DNA of 64,000 bases from Heracleum sosnowskyi (GCA_030848705.1 JAUIZM010000018.1:1984001-2048000), one strand, 5' to 3'. Shown: positions 46,624-58,400, numbered from the stretch's first letter. Numbers and translations: made by a program. Notes: a model not told the origin generated them from the letters alone.

Positions 46624-47540
46624 TTACATAACACTGCAACCATGACGATATCCATGATTTAAATAACCATATCCTGCTGCTGGTGGCATCACTCCCTGAC
46701 CATGATATTGTGCATAGTGATGTAGTGGTGGTGGTGGCGGACCAAAGGGAGGTGCATAAAACGGGTTCATCACCGGATAACCAGGAAACGTTGGTGGATA
46801 ACTAGTAGCATCATGGTTCTTGTTTGTCTCATAATCGTCTCTCTTGTGGTATGTACAATATTTATTTCTGCATATATGATCCAGATATTCATTTCCATAG
46901 TATGCACTGCTTTCATAATTGTCACGGGCACGAGATGAAGAGCCTGAAGAGTTCCCATGACAAAACGAGGAATCTTCGTCATCGTCAAGTGATTCGACCC
47001 TGTATTCATTAGGGTTGGTTTCTTTTCTCTCATGCACTAGCTCTGCTTTTCTCCCCCACTTGTCGAGTTTCTTGATGATTTTCCTGGAAGCAATAGAGCC
47101 TTTCACTGTTACTCTATTTCGTCTTTCGTCAACTTCTACTGAATCAACACCTACACCATATGATTTATCAGTATATATATAATTCTATTTCGTCAAAAAA
47201 CAGCTTTAACATCGCTTTTTAACATCGGTGACATTCAACTGATGTTAAAGCACCGATGTTATATGTACTTTTTCTAGTAGTGTTGGAAGCAAAAAAGGTA
47301 CCATTGAGATCATGCAGCTTTGTCTTGAGTTTTTTGGGACAATCCTTACAGCAGTCGATTTGTATTTTGAACACAGAGATCTGTCAAAATAAACATAAAA
47401 TCAGTGTTGCATCAACACAAGTATCCATATACATCAAGAAAATTAAATTTATTTATACAAAGTAACATTAGCATGAAAACCTGATAACCGTAAGAACCAA
47501 ATTCTCGACGAGACCTAAAATTTTGATGAGCATTTCCCAT
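46624..47540 (-). CDS. HIPP: Heavy-metal-associated isoprenylated plant protein (HIPP), three exons
   Basis: HIPPs couple an HMA metal-binding fold to a farnesylated C-terminus and act in metal handling and stress signalling at membranes and nucleus. Exons: 47481-47540 (MGNAHQNFRSRREFGSYGYQ), 47302-47380 and 46624-47150, joined in phases 0 and 1 with GT/AG borders, giving 221 aa. The HMA domain spans about 21-85: ISVFKIQIDCCKDCPKKLKT, LHDLNGVDSVEVDERRNRVT, KGSIASRKIIKKLDKWGRKA. The metal motif is a variant, C31-K-D-C34, without the usual preceding Met. A low-complexity middle leads to a proline-rich stretch (PPFGPPPPP) and a Tyr/Gly/His-rich end closing with CSVM, a farnesylation CaaX box (C218). 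Intron 2 contains a CACTA terminus. Confidence 0.88.
47195..47282 (-). mobile_element. One-ended CACTA terminus inside HIPP intron 2
   Basis: On the minus strand the sequence starts CACTACTAGAAAAAGTACAT, the end of En/Spm-type elements, and continues with subterminal repeats AACATCGGTG, AACATCAGTTG and CACCGATGTTAAAA. The opposite end is not recognisable within the 151-bp intron. It lies only 18 bp from the splice donor. Confidence 0.7.
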
Positions 47541-49400
47541 GTGGATAAAGGGGTTTAGAGCGCAGGGTTTGTTATGGGAGAGGAGAATAGAAATATATAT
47601 ATTTTCGGGCTTTTAGAGATTAATTTTTTTTACATAAAATATATTATCCGATTCTAATGTAAAGTATTAATATATACAATTTTTATAAAAAAATTTAACA
47701 TTTAAAATTTGAATAAAAATATTAATTTTAAATTTGATTCTGCTGCAGCAGAATCATTTGGATCGATTTGATACTGAGCTGATATTGTTAGGATAAGATT
47801 AAGAGTGGGTGCATATTTATTTTATTGTGATTTTCTTACCTTTGTCGCGATGCTTAAGAATGGACACATGTGTTAGACGTAAATTGCTTGCATTGTTTCC
47901 CTGAATAAGTTAAGTAAGCTGGTTTGTATATTCGAAAATACTAATAACTTGGCAGATTTTTAGTTCCTCAGTCTTTTAGCCACCGAAAATTAGGTCCGAT
48001 AATGATATATGCATATCTAATTGATAATTTTACACCCTTAAAATGATTAAGGATAATGATAGGTATTTCAAGATTTTTCAATTTTATTCCAAATGATTTG
48101 GTATATCTAATATTAAATTATAATGCACGTGGAATTTTATATTAGTATTAGAAAATTTACTAATTATACATGACACATTAAGGGATCATTTGACAAATTT
48201 GAATATATTTAATATGAATAATTAATATTTGAATATATTTAATCTGAATAATTAATATTTCTGAATGATCAGAATGATTCAAAAATCTGATTGATGAATG
48301 AATAAAATTATTTGGTAAACAATTTTCTCTAAAATATGAACAACATTATTTTTCATGTCGTATACTTTATATATATATATATATATATATATTAATGTTA
48401 AAAATAAAAAAATATTAACATTATTAAATTAATTAAATTTTTTATCCTTGGTTTTAATCATTTTGTTTTAATGTAATTTCATATATATATATATTATTTT
48501 ATAAATTTTTATTTATGTAGACTAGTTAGACATAAAACTATTTTCCTAAACTTTAGATTTTTCTTGACAGTGAAAATAAATTAGAAAATAAGGAAAATTT
48601 TGTAACATACTCGTTCGAGCAGAATTTTGAAGACGAATGATTCAGCACATTAAAAGAATCGGTCAGCCATCCAAATAAGCTGATTGTTTCAGATTCATTC
48701 AGTTCCCAGCTTAAGCCCAATCGGTTGTAAATAAATGGGGCCTAACTTTCAGAACAAAATTTGAAAAAGCTTTCGCCATGATTCTTTAATCATTGATATT
48801 ATTACGTCTTTACTCCTCATTTTCTCATTGATATTATTGCGTTTCATAAATTAATATATAAAATAATACTCCTTTTGTCTCATAATTTTTGTTTTTATTT
48901 AATTTTTTAAAATTAAATTTTTTTAACTTTGACTGACAATTTAAAAATATTTGTTTATAATTTTACAAAGTTTTAAATTGGTTCATAAAATTGAAGATTC
49001 AAACTTTATTATGATTTTTAATAAAAATTATATTATTATACAATATATTTAATTTGTTGGTGAAAATTGATAAATTTAATTTTAAAATGTCAAATAAAGA
49101 TAAGATTAACGGAACAGAGAGTAAATACAACTGGAGAGACGTAATATATAGAGTCGCGCTCCATTGAAAACCCACATTATTGTGAGATATGAGATCTAAT
49201 CCTAGCCGATATACCTTTTATTTATATCCACCACTCATTAATTTTTAATAACATTTTATTATTTCACCACCTTCACCCACTCAACACCTCCCGCCACCAG
49301 TGACGACCATTTCCGGCGATCACCACCTCCGGCGACCAGCAGTAATCACCAACGTCAAAACCATATCTCACCACTTGAAAGGTTCTCACATGAGCACAAA
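47541..49400. other. AT-rich intergenic DNA with MITE traces
   Basis: No gene. Contains a short direct repeat at about 48199-48262 (GAATATATTTAAT.TGAATAATTAATATT twice), an (AT)n run at 48368-48392 and the Stowaway element listed at 48869. Confidence 0.5.
48869..49121. mobile_element. Old Stowaway-type MITE
   Basis: CTCCTTTTGTCTCATAATTTTTG at the left and ACGGAACAGAGAG at the right are imperfect inverted partners, flanked by TA on both sides (48867-48868 and 49122-49123). Confidence 0.55.
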
Positions 49401-49419
49401 CCATAATATCAATTACGTT

Positions 49420-49835
49420 ACCATATATTAATCCCATTCGCAGATCGCAGGTCTCTTTGTGTCCTTGCTGCACAGGTCTTCTGTTACTACATCTGGAGAG
49501 AGAGAAATGCTCGTATGCACGGGAAATGATGTTTCAGCCCACACAAGCTCTTTGACGGGATCCTTTTAGATATTAGAGTTAAACTTAGTTCCAGCTGGTT
49601 CACTTCACTAGATTGTATAGATTGTATAGATGATTTCACATTTTGGCTTACTAACTATGTTTAGTATTTAGCGCTAGGCTGCCTCGGGCTCCCGTCTTTT
49701 GTTTCCTTTCTATTCTCAATCTTCGCTTCTGTAGATTAATTTTAGATAGTCCTCTCTAAGGTTTGTCCTAGAGCAAGGGTCAACACCTGTATTTTTTGCT
49801 TGTTTATATATATTCAGCTTCGCAAAAAAAAAAAA
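49420..49835 (+). mobile_element. 5'-truncated LINE (L1-type) 3' end with poly-A tail
   Basis: One frame reads CYYIWRERNARMHGK, the conserved C-terminal end of plant L1 ORF2 proteins, with a stop soon after. About 350 bp of 3' UTR follow, ending in a 12-A tail (49824-49835). Immediately after the tail, sequence homologous to module 1 (ATTTAGATCAAG.TGAATAT at 43980) begins. This marks the right insertion border. The left border is not resolved. Confidence 0.7.
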
Positions 49836-50072
49836 GATAAAAGAGAAATATAGAATATGAATATTTAGATCAAGCTGAATATATATGAATGAAATATAGA
49901 ATGTTATTTGTCAAAAAAACTGCTGAAAATTTCAACAAAATTTTTCTTACAGAAGAAATTATTACAGCCAACCCTTGTCATTACTTTAGGGCAGAAAACA
50001 ATGAAAAAATGTGAGATGATCACTTCTGTACATGTTGGAGTTAGTAAAATAGCTGAAGCATACAATCCTAAC

Positions 50073-50375
50073 TCATAATCCCCCTAAGCGAGAAGTGAGA
50101 TCAAGAAACGTATCCTCTCTGCATGGTATTGTAAGTCCACCATTAGGATGATGAAAGCCATATTCTTCCTCGGCTTGACTTAACAAGTTCTGAAAAGAAG
50201 ATTTGTTTAAGAATGATAATGGAATCACGAATCGTTTCTTTTCTTGTTCTCCGACATAGACTGCAAAATAACCCTTTGGTACATTTAACACTGTGGAATC
50301 TGTATGCCTGGAAATCAAGGAAGATCGTCGAAGAATTTGTTTGGCTTGATTAATAAGAGGCATACGAATAGCCAT
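50073..50375 (-). CDS. SAUR: Short SAUR (SAUR20-24/15A type), cluster copy 2
   Basis: 100 aa, MAIRMPLINQAKQILRRSSL then ISRHTDSTVLNVPKGYFAVY; the rest follows copy 1 closely (VGEQEKKRFVIPLSFLNKSS, FQNLLSQAEEEYGFHHPNGG). It differs from copy 1 (44143) at eight residues and from copy 3 (60409) at three. The promoter is related but clearly more diverged than that of the other two (TATA-like box at 50490-50496, TTTATATAG on the + strand). Intact. It lies in module 2, just right of the LINE insertion. Confidence 0.93.
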   Translation of the reverse strand: MAIRMPLINQAKQILRRSSLISRHTDSTVLNVPKGYFAVYVGEQEKKRFVIPLSFLNKSSFQNLLSQAEEEYGFHHPNGGLTIPCREDTFLDLTSRLGGL

Positions 50376-51097
50376 GATGTACTGAAGAATGAATAAGAAA
50401 TAATAATCTCTGAAGGACTTGATAATTGAAGAACCTTAGATAGTTGAGCTTGATAGTTTTGATGAGTATGAGATGAATTGGAAGTGAATTTATATAGATG
50501 CACTTTGTAAGTGGATTACATTTCAACAAGAAAATGAGTGGTTAGTGCACATGGCTCTGTTTTGCAACAGTCAATTTAAGAAGATGCACTGGCATTTTGT
50601 TACACATGGTTCTGCCCTCCTAACAACAACATTAGAAATTATGTAGGGCTTCTGATGAGTAGGTCATCAAAGTCGGTTACATAATTCTAACAACTGGTAA
50701 TCAGCTTGGCTATGTTTTGACTGATAGCTGAACATTTCTATTTCATTTTGCAACAGGGGCCCTGAAAGTGACAACCGACAAGTCTTGACCAAGAAATTCT
50801 TGTTTCTCTTATCTTTTGGTACTACTAAAGTACTCTAATTGAGATAGAAGATCTATAGAAGATCGGCTACTTGAAGCTGCATGCAGAACTAGATAAATTG
50901 GCTGCATCAAACTTTAAATTCAAGGTTTAACATGTCTGCAAATGTTAGTTGTTTAAGAATGTAAACAAGGACTAAATATGACAAGTCATGAATCTGCAGA
51001 ATATTTCATTGAAATATTTCTTTACAGAAAACAAATGTACGATAATCGCTTCCGTACATATTGTTGTTAGTAATAAATTTGGAGCGTCAATCCTAAG

Positions 51098-51400
51098 TCA
51101 TGAAGTCCCTATGCGAGAAGTGAGGTCAAGGAATATATCTTCACCGCAAGGTATTGGAATATAGCCGTATTCATCCTCAGCTTGACTTAACAAGTCTTGA
51201 AAAGATGATTTGCTTAAGAATGAAACTGGAATCATGAACCGCTTCGTTTCTTCTTTTCCCACATACACTGCAAAGTGACCCTTTGGGACATCTAAGACTG
51301 TTCTAGGTGCATTCTTGACAGTATAGGATGATCTTCGAAGAATTTGTTTAGCTTGGTTTATCAGAGGCATACGGATGGCCAGGGACCTGGAGGATGACAC
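51098..51400 (-). CDS. SAUR: Short SAUR, module 2, with shifted start and shortened loop
   Basis: 100 aa reading MSSSRSLAIRMPLINQAKQI, LRRSSYTVKNAPRTVLDVPK, GHFAVYVGKEETKRFMIPVS, then DLLSQAEDEYGYIPIPCGED and IFLDLTSRIGTS. Relative to its neighbours the family start MAIRM is SLAIRM here (ATG to CTG), so translation would begin either six codons upstream or at the internal Met. The loop HHPNGGLT between the AEDEYG helix and the IPC motif is missing about six residues. It is the sister of the truncated gene at 45022. The frame is intact, but both changes touch conserved positions, so reduced function is possible. A TATA-like ATTTTATAA is at 51461-51469. Confidence 0.85.
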   Translation of the reverse strand: MSSSRSLAIRMPLINQAKQILRRSSYTVKNAPRTVLDVPKGHFAVYVGKEETKRFMIPVSFLSKSSFQDLLSQAEDEYGYIPIPCGEDIFLDLTSRIGTS

Positions 51401-52050
51401 TTAATACTTGAGAATTAAATTGAAGAAACCACAGATAGTAGAGCTTCATATTTGCGATGATTATAAAATGAACTGCAACTCTGCAAGACTGGAGCTTCAT
51501 ATCTGTATTCTACTTCTGTTAAGACTGGAGCGCTTTGACTAACTTGCAAAAAAAAAAGACTAATTCAAGTACTGCTACAGTACTTTTAATCTGTTAAGGC
51601 TTGCTTGCAGCCTAACATTTAGCTATCGCCAATTGTATATACAATGTTTTAGAAAGAAGACCGTTAAAGAACAGTGTATTGGAATTCAGCATAGCTGCTG
51701 CATAGGCGGTGTTGGTTTATAACGATACAAGTTGTTATCTAGTGAAAAGACACTACTTCCAAATATCAATTTCCAATTTAATTCCTCATCTAAACTATAT
51801 ATCTCTATAAACTATGCAAATTTCTTGTAGTTTATCTGTCATCTTGTACTTTCTTCCCAAGACAAGACATTTGTTTTTCTGTCATCATCAGGCCCTGGCC
51901 GATAGAATTAGTTAATTCTATCACGATGACAGCATCAATGTGATACAAGCAGCGCAGGGAATGCCTTTTTCCTTGGATCCACCGCTCTGTTTTTAACTAC
52001 TCATTTGTATTCCCTTTACTTTATTTGTCTAGACTTGATGACCACTCAAC

Positions 52051-52057
52051 TATATAT
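52051..52057 (+). promoter_or_regulatory. TATA box of the SAUR at 52141
   Basis: TATATATG 84-90 bp before the ATG, in the same context as in the sister promoter at 45814. Confidence 0.6.
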
Positions 52058-52140
52058 GTACACACACACAGAGATTCCCCTCCAATGATTTATTTCTGGC
52101 TAGTGCATACCAAGCTTCCATTTGTTCATATACATATATC

Positions 52141-52392
52141 ATGGCAATCCACTTTCCAGGATTTAAAAGTAGAAACGTACCAAAAGGCCACTTTGCTGTT
52201 TACGTGGGAGAAAATGAAAGGAAGAAATTCATAGTTCCATTATCATATTTGAGGCACCACGCATTCCAGAATTTGTTAAAGCGAGCAGAAGAAGAGTTTG
52301 GCTATGATCATCCTATGGGGTGCCTTACAATCCCTTGCAATGAGGAAACTTTCATCAATGTGACCTGCAGTTTGAGTTCCTACAAGTCATGA
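52141..52392 (+). CDS. SAUR: Short SAUR (15A type), module 2, forward copy
   Basis: 83 aa: MAIHFPGFKSRNVPKGHFAV, YVGENERKKFIVPLSYLRHH, AFQNLLKRAEEEFGYDHPMG, CLTIPCNEETFINVTCSLSS and YKS. Only a handful of residues differ from the 45901 copy, plus three extra residues at the end where the sister has a stop. Promoter and 3' flank are duplicated with it. Intact, intronless, complete SAUR domain without a basic leader. Expected auxin-response role as for the family. Confidence 0.92.
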   Translation: MAIHFPGFKSRNVPKGHFAVYVGENERKKFIVPLSYLRHHAFQNLLKRAEEEFGYDHPMGCLTIPCNEETFINVTCSLSSYKS

Positions 52393-53458
52393 GCTACAAA
52401 TTATAGTGTAAATCCTTAGATTTAGTCTTGGACATCATTTTTTTCAGTACTTCAGTGTGTAATTAGTCATTGTAAGTTTAGAGATTAGAACTCTTTATGA
52501 ACAAGAATTTGCTAAAGCTTCATCATACATGCCGTTTGAGGCTCTGTCAAGTTTTTGTCAGAACAGGACAGTGTAATGATCATAAACAATCTATAGCTTT
52601 TCTATAGAAAATCGGTTTCAAAATTAAAGTGGCCAAAATATTGTAATAGGTTTGTCACGAAGCATAGTTCTTCGCAATTTAACTTCTTAATCAGGAAAAA
52701 ACAAGACCTCTTGTAAAGGGTTATGACCCCATGCGAGATTCTATTGTACACCTCTTTAATTCTGATTTAATTTGAGCATAATGTAATTAACAGAACGGAG
52801 TTTTAAGGATGATAATTGAAGTACAATTAATCAATTTTATTTGTCCTTTCCAACGGAAACAACAAGTGTCCTCGATCTAGGTACATTTGCGGTTAAAATT
52901 TTTAAGAAATTTTGGCTAGCTGATGCTCATGCATGATACATAATAATAATGCGAATACAATATGAGATAGCTACCTGGTAGAAAGCTCCAATATTAATAC
53001 AATTAATAATTGAATGGGGTTTTGGAAGATGCAGTCTATAAGGTAAGTCCAGTGCTGATTCGATTCAGGAACTGCCATAGATATGCAGTGGAGTCAAAAC
53101 AAGATGGTGAAGAATACGGGTTAGTTATGAATGTCTATAAGACCTATGCGTATAAAGTTGAAAATGAAAGGAAAAACCGGAATCAACTTCATGGCTGTTG
53201 CTGCTGTTTTTCCTAATATTTTAGTGAAAAGAAAATATGTTGAAAGGTCATGTTTCTGAATCCTGTACTTGGTGAAACAATATAAAACCTTGATAAACAA
53301 CAAAAAAGGCCGTTTAGTAACCGGGAGATCCTAGGTTCAAGTACTGCGTACTTCTGTTAGTTGCCTTGAGTTAAGAAACAGTCCCCCCAATATGCATTTC
53401 CTTTGGATTCACCGTTCTGTTTTTTTAACTTCACCTGTAATCCATTTACCTGCACAAC

Positions 53459-53466
53459 TATTTATA
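53459..53466 (+). promoter_or_regulatory. TATA box of the SAUR at 53595
   Basis: TATTTATA about 130 bp before the ATG, in a promoter that shares the CCTTTGGATTCACCG..CTGTTTTT box with the other forward SAURs. Confidence 0.55.
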
Positions 53467-53594
53467 CACAAAGGCAATCCTCGTCCCGACTCATCTCCTA
53501 CTCATTCAATCTATCAGATTGCAATTAGTTTCTGGCAAGAAATTGTAGCTTTGATTTCCAATACATCTATTATAAATATAAGTACAAATATAAC

Positions 53595-53861
53595 ATGGGA
53601 ATTCACTTTCCTGAATTTAGAAGGGGAAATGTACCAAAAGGCCACTTTGTTGTTTATGTCGGAGAAACTCAGAGGAAGAGATTCATAGTTCCGTTATCAT
53701 ATTTAAAGCATCGTTCATTCAAAAAGTTGTTAAGGCAGGCCGAAGAAGAGTTTGGCTTTGATCATCCTATGGGATGTCTTACCATCCCATGCAACGTGGA
53801 AACATTCATTAGTGTGACTTGCAGTTTAAGTTCCTCCAAATCATCAAGATATACAATGTAA
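53595..53861 (+). CDS. SAUR: Short SAUR (15A type), third forward copy
   Basis: 88 aa: MGIHFPEFRRGNVPKGHFVV, YVGETQRKRFIVPLSYLKHR, SFKKLLRQAEEEFGFDHPMG, CLTIPCNVETFISVTCSLSS, then SKSSRYTM. It is clearly related to 45901 and 52141 but more diverged, so it is an older duplicate. Complete domain. It faces away from module 2 and lies directly before the third module. Confidence 0.92.
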   Translation: MGIHFPEFRRGNVPKGHFVVYVGETQRKRFIVPLSYLKHRSFKKLLRQAEEEFGFDHPMGCLTIPCNVETFISVTCSLSSSKSSRYTM

Positions 53862-54436
53862 ATGCTTAGACACTTAAAACAAAGTAAGTATATAAGTTAT
53901 CTTACTATTTAGTACAGAAATCTGTTTTTCAATCATTTACAACTTTGCTGCACTAGTCATTTGACCGATTCTTTGTGTTAATTCTGTTGCAATTGCTCTT
54001 TCTCCTTGTAGTGGTATAGTGTATATACATATATGATATATCATGCAAATTTTTATGAACAAGAATGTGCCTAATCAAAGTAAGTATGCACTTAGTCAAG
54101 TTTTAATCGAACGAAGCCCAGACATGATAATCAAGGTATGAATGAAAAGATGATGCCCAAACTTGTAATCTGGTAGAGATCTATTTAAACTAGAAGAGCT
54201 TCTACATTATAACTACAATCAATTTGAGTTTTAGAAATGTCTATGAGTAAAGAGCTGATTTAAATGGACACCACAACATCTTATGTACAGCCTTTCAATG
54301 GAATTTAAGTAAAAATGTTGTCTTACCGATGAGCAGAAGAATTACCATTGCTTGAAATTCCCAAGCAAAAATGTTGGAAAATTTGAAGTATTTGTCAAAA
54401 TGTTAACTATACAGTAAATGTCTCATAATCAATATA
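53862..54436. other. Intergenic part of SAUR module 3
   Basis: From about 54250 this DNA is homologous to 43640-43880 of module 1 (for example GTCTTAC.GATGAG.A.AAGAAT and TTGCTTGAAATTC.CAAGC). No gene. Confidence 0.6.
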
Positions 54437-54979
54437 CTAGCTTATAACCCGTGCCAAGCACGGGCCGAGCATGAGTCGACATTAAAATATTAGTATTAAT
54501 AAATTATTAATAAATATTATTTAAAAATGTATTTCTCGAGAATTGAATGATAAAAATATATAATAAATAAATAACTATTTAATTATGGGGACGGTCTACA
54601 ACAATCGATTGTTATAGCATCATTTACAACAATCGTTTGTTATGGACCATCTGCCTTTAATTATGTAGTTATAGACAATTGGACTGTGCATAAAGCTAAA
54701 GAAATTAAAGTAAATAAATAAATCTTGTATGATTACGTAGCTGCAAAGAATCCAACGCTCGATGAAACTATTGAATTTAAAGTAAATAAATAAATCTTGT
54801 ATAATTACGTAGTTGTAAGGAATTGAACCGTGGATGAAGATAAAGAATTTAAAGTAAATAAATATTGTATAATTATGTAGTTACGAGGAATCGAACCCCG
54901 GTTAAGTGATAACCAAATTTGGTACTTTGGTACCGCTCGCCATTTTCACATTGTTTTGCTTAATAATAAAGAGTATAGA
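54437..54979 (-). mobile_element. Non-autonomous Helitron, 543 bp, with tRNA-like repeats
   Basis: On the minus strand it starts A|TCTATACTCTTTATTA at 54979 and ends with the hairpin CCCGTGCTTGGCACGGG, TTATAAGCTAG and T at 54437. The paralogous site at about 43876 lacks the element, which supports both ends. The interior has four tandem units of about 70 bp (starting near 54666, 54737, 54809 and 54877). The last contains a good RNA polymerase III B box on the minus strand (GGTTCGATTCC) and an A-box-like ATGGCGAGCGG further upstream. No Rep/helicase. Confidence 0.85.
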
Positions 54980-55216
54980 TTTGGTTCCTCAGTTCAGTGG
55001 CGGATGTATATGGTGCTGAGGGTCCTGACTGTTGTATACTACTACATTACTCCTGATATGCTCATTCAATGCAATATAACTTTGTTCACTTGATCTGGTG
55101 ATCTAAATACAGGGGCAATAAACAGAAGATAAGCTTACTTGTTCACAACTCTTTTCTATAAACATTAAAATCGAATTTCTTGCAATATCTTAATTGAAAA
55201 CACAGTCCATTTTTAG

Positions 55217-55438
55217 TATTAGAAACAATTCCTCATCTCTTTCATTAACATTACTGGAATATATACAATGTACAACACATCCCCTCAATGCTATAATTAA
55301 GGATCTAAATATATCTATAACTAACTATAGGAACAGACTCCCTAATCATATCCATAATTATCTCATACACTAATCATATCCATAATTATCTCACACTAAC
55401 TAATCATATCCACAAATATCTCACAGATATGTTTAACA
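55217..55438 (-). repeat. 3' LTR of the Copia element
   Basis: 222 bp, carrying three copies of the phrase AATCATATCCA.AA(T)TATCTCA where the other LTR has two; otherwise I see no mismatch to 59905-60096. The gag-pol stop codon TAA lies inside its first bases. Confidence 0.95.
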
Positions 55439-58400
55439 CACCCCCTCAGTCGAAGCGGTAGGAAGACGAACACTGAGACTGTCCCTGAAATCTTCAAAGA
55501 GAATTCGCGGAAGACCCTTCGTGAAAATATCTGCGACCTGATAACGAGATGGTACATGAAGAACCCGTACCTCACCGCGGGCAACCTTTTCCCGTACAAA
55601 ATGGATATCCATTTCAATGTGTTTTGTACGCTGATGTTGCACTGGATTTCCCGATAAATAGATAGCACTAACATTGTCACAATATACTATAGTAGCCTTT
55701 TTAACGGGACAATGTAATTCCAACAACAAGTTGCGGAGCCAACATGATTCAGAAACCACATTAGCCACCCCCCGATACTCGGCCTCCGCACTAGATTTGG
55801 AAAGCGTCGGTTGTCGCTTGGAGGACCAAGAAATCAAATTATCACCCAGAAACACACAATACCCAGATGTAGACCGTCTCGTGTCGGGACACCCACCCCA
55901 ATCAGCGTCAGTGTAGGAGACAAGAGAGGTTGGTGAGGAGGAATAGAGATGTAAGCCATAGTCCTGTGTTCCTTGAATGTACCGAATGATTCTTTTAAGA
56001 GCTTGCATATGATCAACCCGTGGATCGTGCATGTGTAAGCAGACTTGTTGAACCGCATAAGAAATATCCGGTCGAGTAAATGTCAGATATTGAAGTGCTC
56101 CAGCAAGACTCCGGTATAAAGTAGGATTTTCAACAACAGAACTAGCAGTCGCACTGACCTTGGCCTTTGTATCAACTGGAGTATATGATGGCTTGCAAGA
56201 AGACATGCCAGCCCTCTCAATTATCTGCTGTGCATAATGCTTCTGGGACAGGAACATACCTGCCTTATGCCGAGTAACTGAGATACCAAGAAAAGAACTC
56301 AAAGGTCCCAGATCCTTCATAGCGAATTCTGAGCTAAGAAGATCCATAATCGATATACGGAGAGCATCAGACGAGGCAGTGAGAATTATATCATCGACAT
56401 AGATCAAAATATAGGCCATGTTAGAACCACTGCGATACACGAACAATGAATTGTCACATTTGCTATTAGTGAAACCAATAGACAAAACAAAATCAGTAAA
56501 CTTCTCAGACCACGTCCGTGGTGACTGCCGCAGGCCATAGATAGATTTTCGTAACAAACACACATAATCCGGACAAGTGCGATCACGATACCCCAAAGGT
56601 TGATGCATATAAACTGTTTCCTTTAAGTTACCATGCAGGAAAGCATTCTTTACATCTAGCTGATGAATTGGCCAGTTCTGCGAAAGTGATAAGGAGAGTA
56701 CAGTGCGGATTGTAGCAGGCTTTACCACAGAGCAGAAAGTTTCGCCACAATCAATACCCACCAGCTGAGTTTTTCCATTACCTACAAGACGAGCTTTATG
56801 CCGCTCAAACACACCATCAGAGTTTACCTTATGAGTAAAAATCCACATAGACCGTATAACATTAACCCCAGGTGGACGGGGCACTAAGTCCCACGTCTTA
56901 TTTTTAATAAGAGCATTATATTCATCATCCATGGCCATTTTCCAATTAGGGTCACGAAGAGCGTCAACAGGATTACGAGGTAAAGGTGATCGAGAAACCT
57001 GTGTGGTATATGCACCATCAGAATATTTCTTATTTGGTTTAAAAATACCCCGTTGACTACGTGTGACCATTGGGTGCTGGTTGATGGGTGTAGGGGAAGA
57101 TGGTGCTGTTTGCGGACTTGAGTTAGGAGATGTACTCAAAGAGGAGACAGATGATGTTGTGTTGAACGGGCTGGAGAGAAACGGACTCTCTGGAGGAGAA
57201 TGGGGTAAATGGCCAGGGGAAGGAGGAGGGCTACCCTGGTGTGTCTGTTGTGTGTTATGGTTATGTGTCTGAGGAGGACCTTGTGTTTGCAGATGATACA
57301 CGGAATAAGGAGAAAACCCATCAGCTAAAAATTCGTATGAAGATGGGGAGGATATGTGCAAGTTAGCAAATGGAAACACCTGTTCATCAAATAACACATG
57401 GCGACAAATTATTATTTGATTCGAGGATAAATCAAAACATTTGTAACCACGATGATGAGGTGGATACCCCAAGAAAACACAAGGTGTTGAACGAGGGTGC
57501 AATTTGTGAATTGTAGTAGATGGAATGAGAGGATAGCATAAGCAACCAAAGACACGAAGGTTAGAATAAGAGGGAACCCGTTGATATAAGATTTCAAGAG
57601 GTGATACATTCCCTAAGACCTTAGTCGGAAGAACATTCAACAGATATGTAGCCATTTGTAAAGCATGATTCCAAAAATATGGAGGAAGAGATGCATGAGC
57701 TAGAAGTGTTCTAGTGATATTATTGATAGTTCGGATTTTTCTTTCTGCTTTCCCATTTTGAGAAGAAGTATGAGGACATGACAACCTAAAAGACATTCCA
57801 TTGTTTTTACAAAAATTCCAGAAATAACGATTATCAAATTCCCTCCCATTATCACACTGCACAGTTTTAATGTTGCATTCGAATTGGGTACGAATATGAG
57901 CTTGAAATTCTAAAAATTTATCAAAAACATCAGATTTTTTAGCAATTGGAAAAGTCCATAGAAAATTCGAAAAATCATCCAATAACACAAGATAGTACTT
58001 ATGACCCATAGTACTCAAGACTGGAGATGTCCAAAGATCACTATGAATTATGTCAAAAGGCTGTAAAGTACTTGAACTAGAAGACACAAATGGTAACTTG
58101 ATATGTTTCCCAAACACACAAGACCTACAAATACTAGAATGAGAACGCCTAGAACAATCAATACTTTTATTGACGCGAAGAGTATCCAAAACTTGTGCAC
58201 CAGGATGGCCTAAACGGTCATGCCAAAGTGATGGAGTTATGGCTGCAAAGGTAGAATGAAGAGCTTGATTGATAAAATTTGTAAGAGGATAAAGATCACC
58301 CCGACTCTCACATCTCATTATTGGCACCCCCGTCTGTAAATCCTTCACAGAAAATCCAAAAGGATCAAATTCCACCGTAACAGAATTATCAGTGGTAAAT

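Noticed and set aside
54870..54945. Functional tRNA gene
   Set aside because: B-box and A-box-like words exist, but acceptor and anticodon stems do not form convincingly and the unit is repeated in decayed form inside a Helitron.
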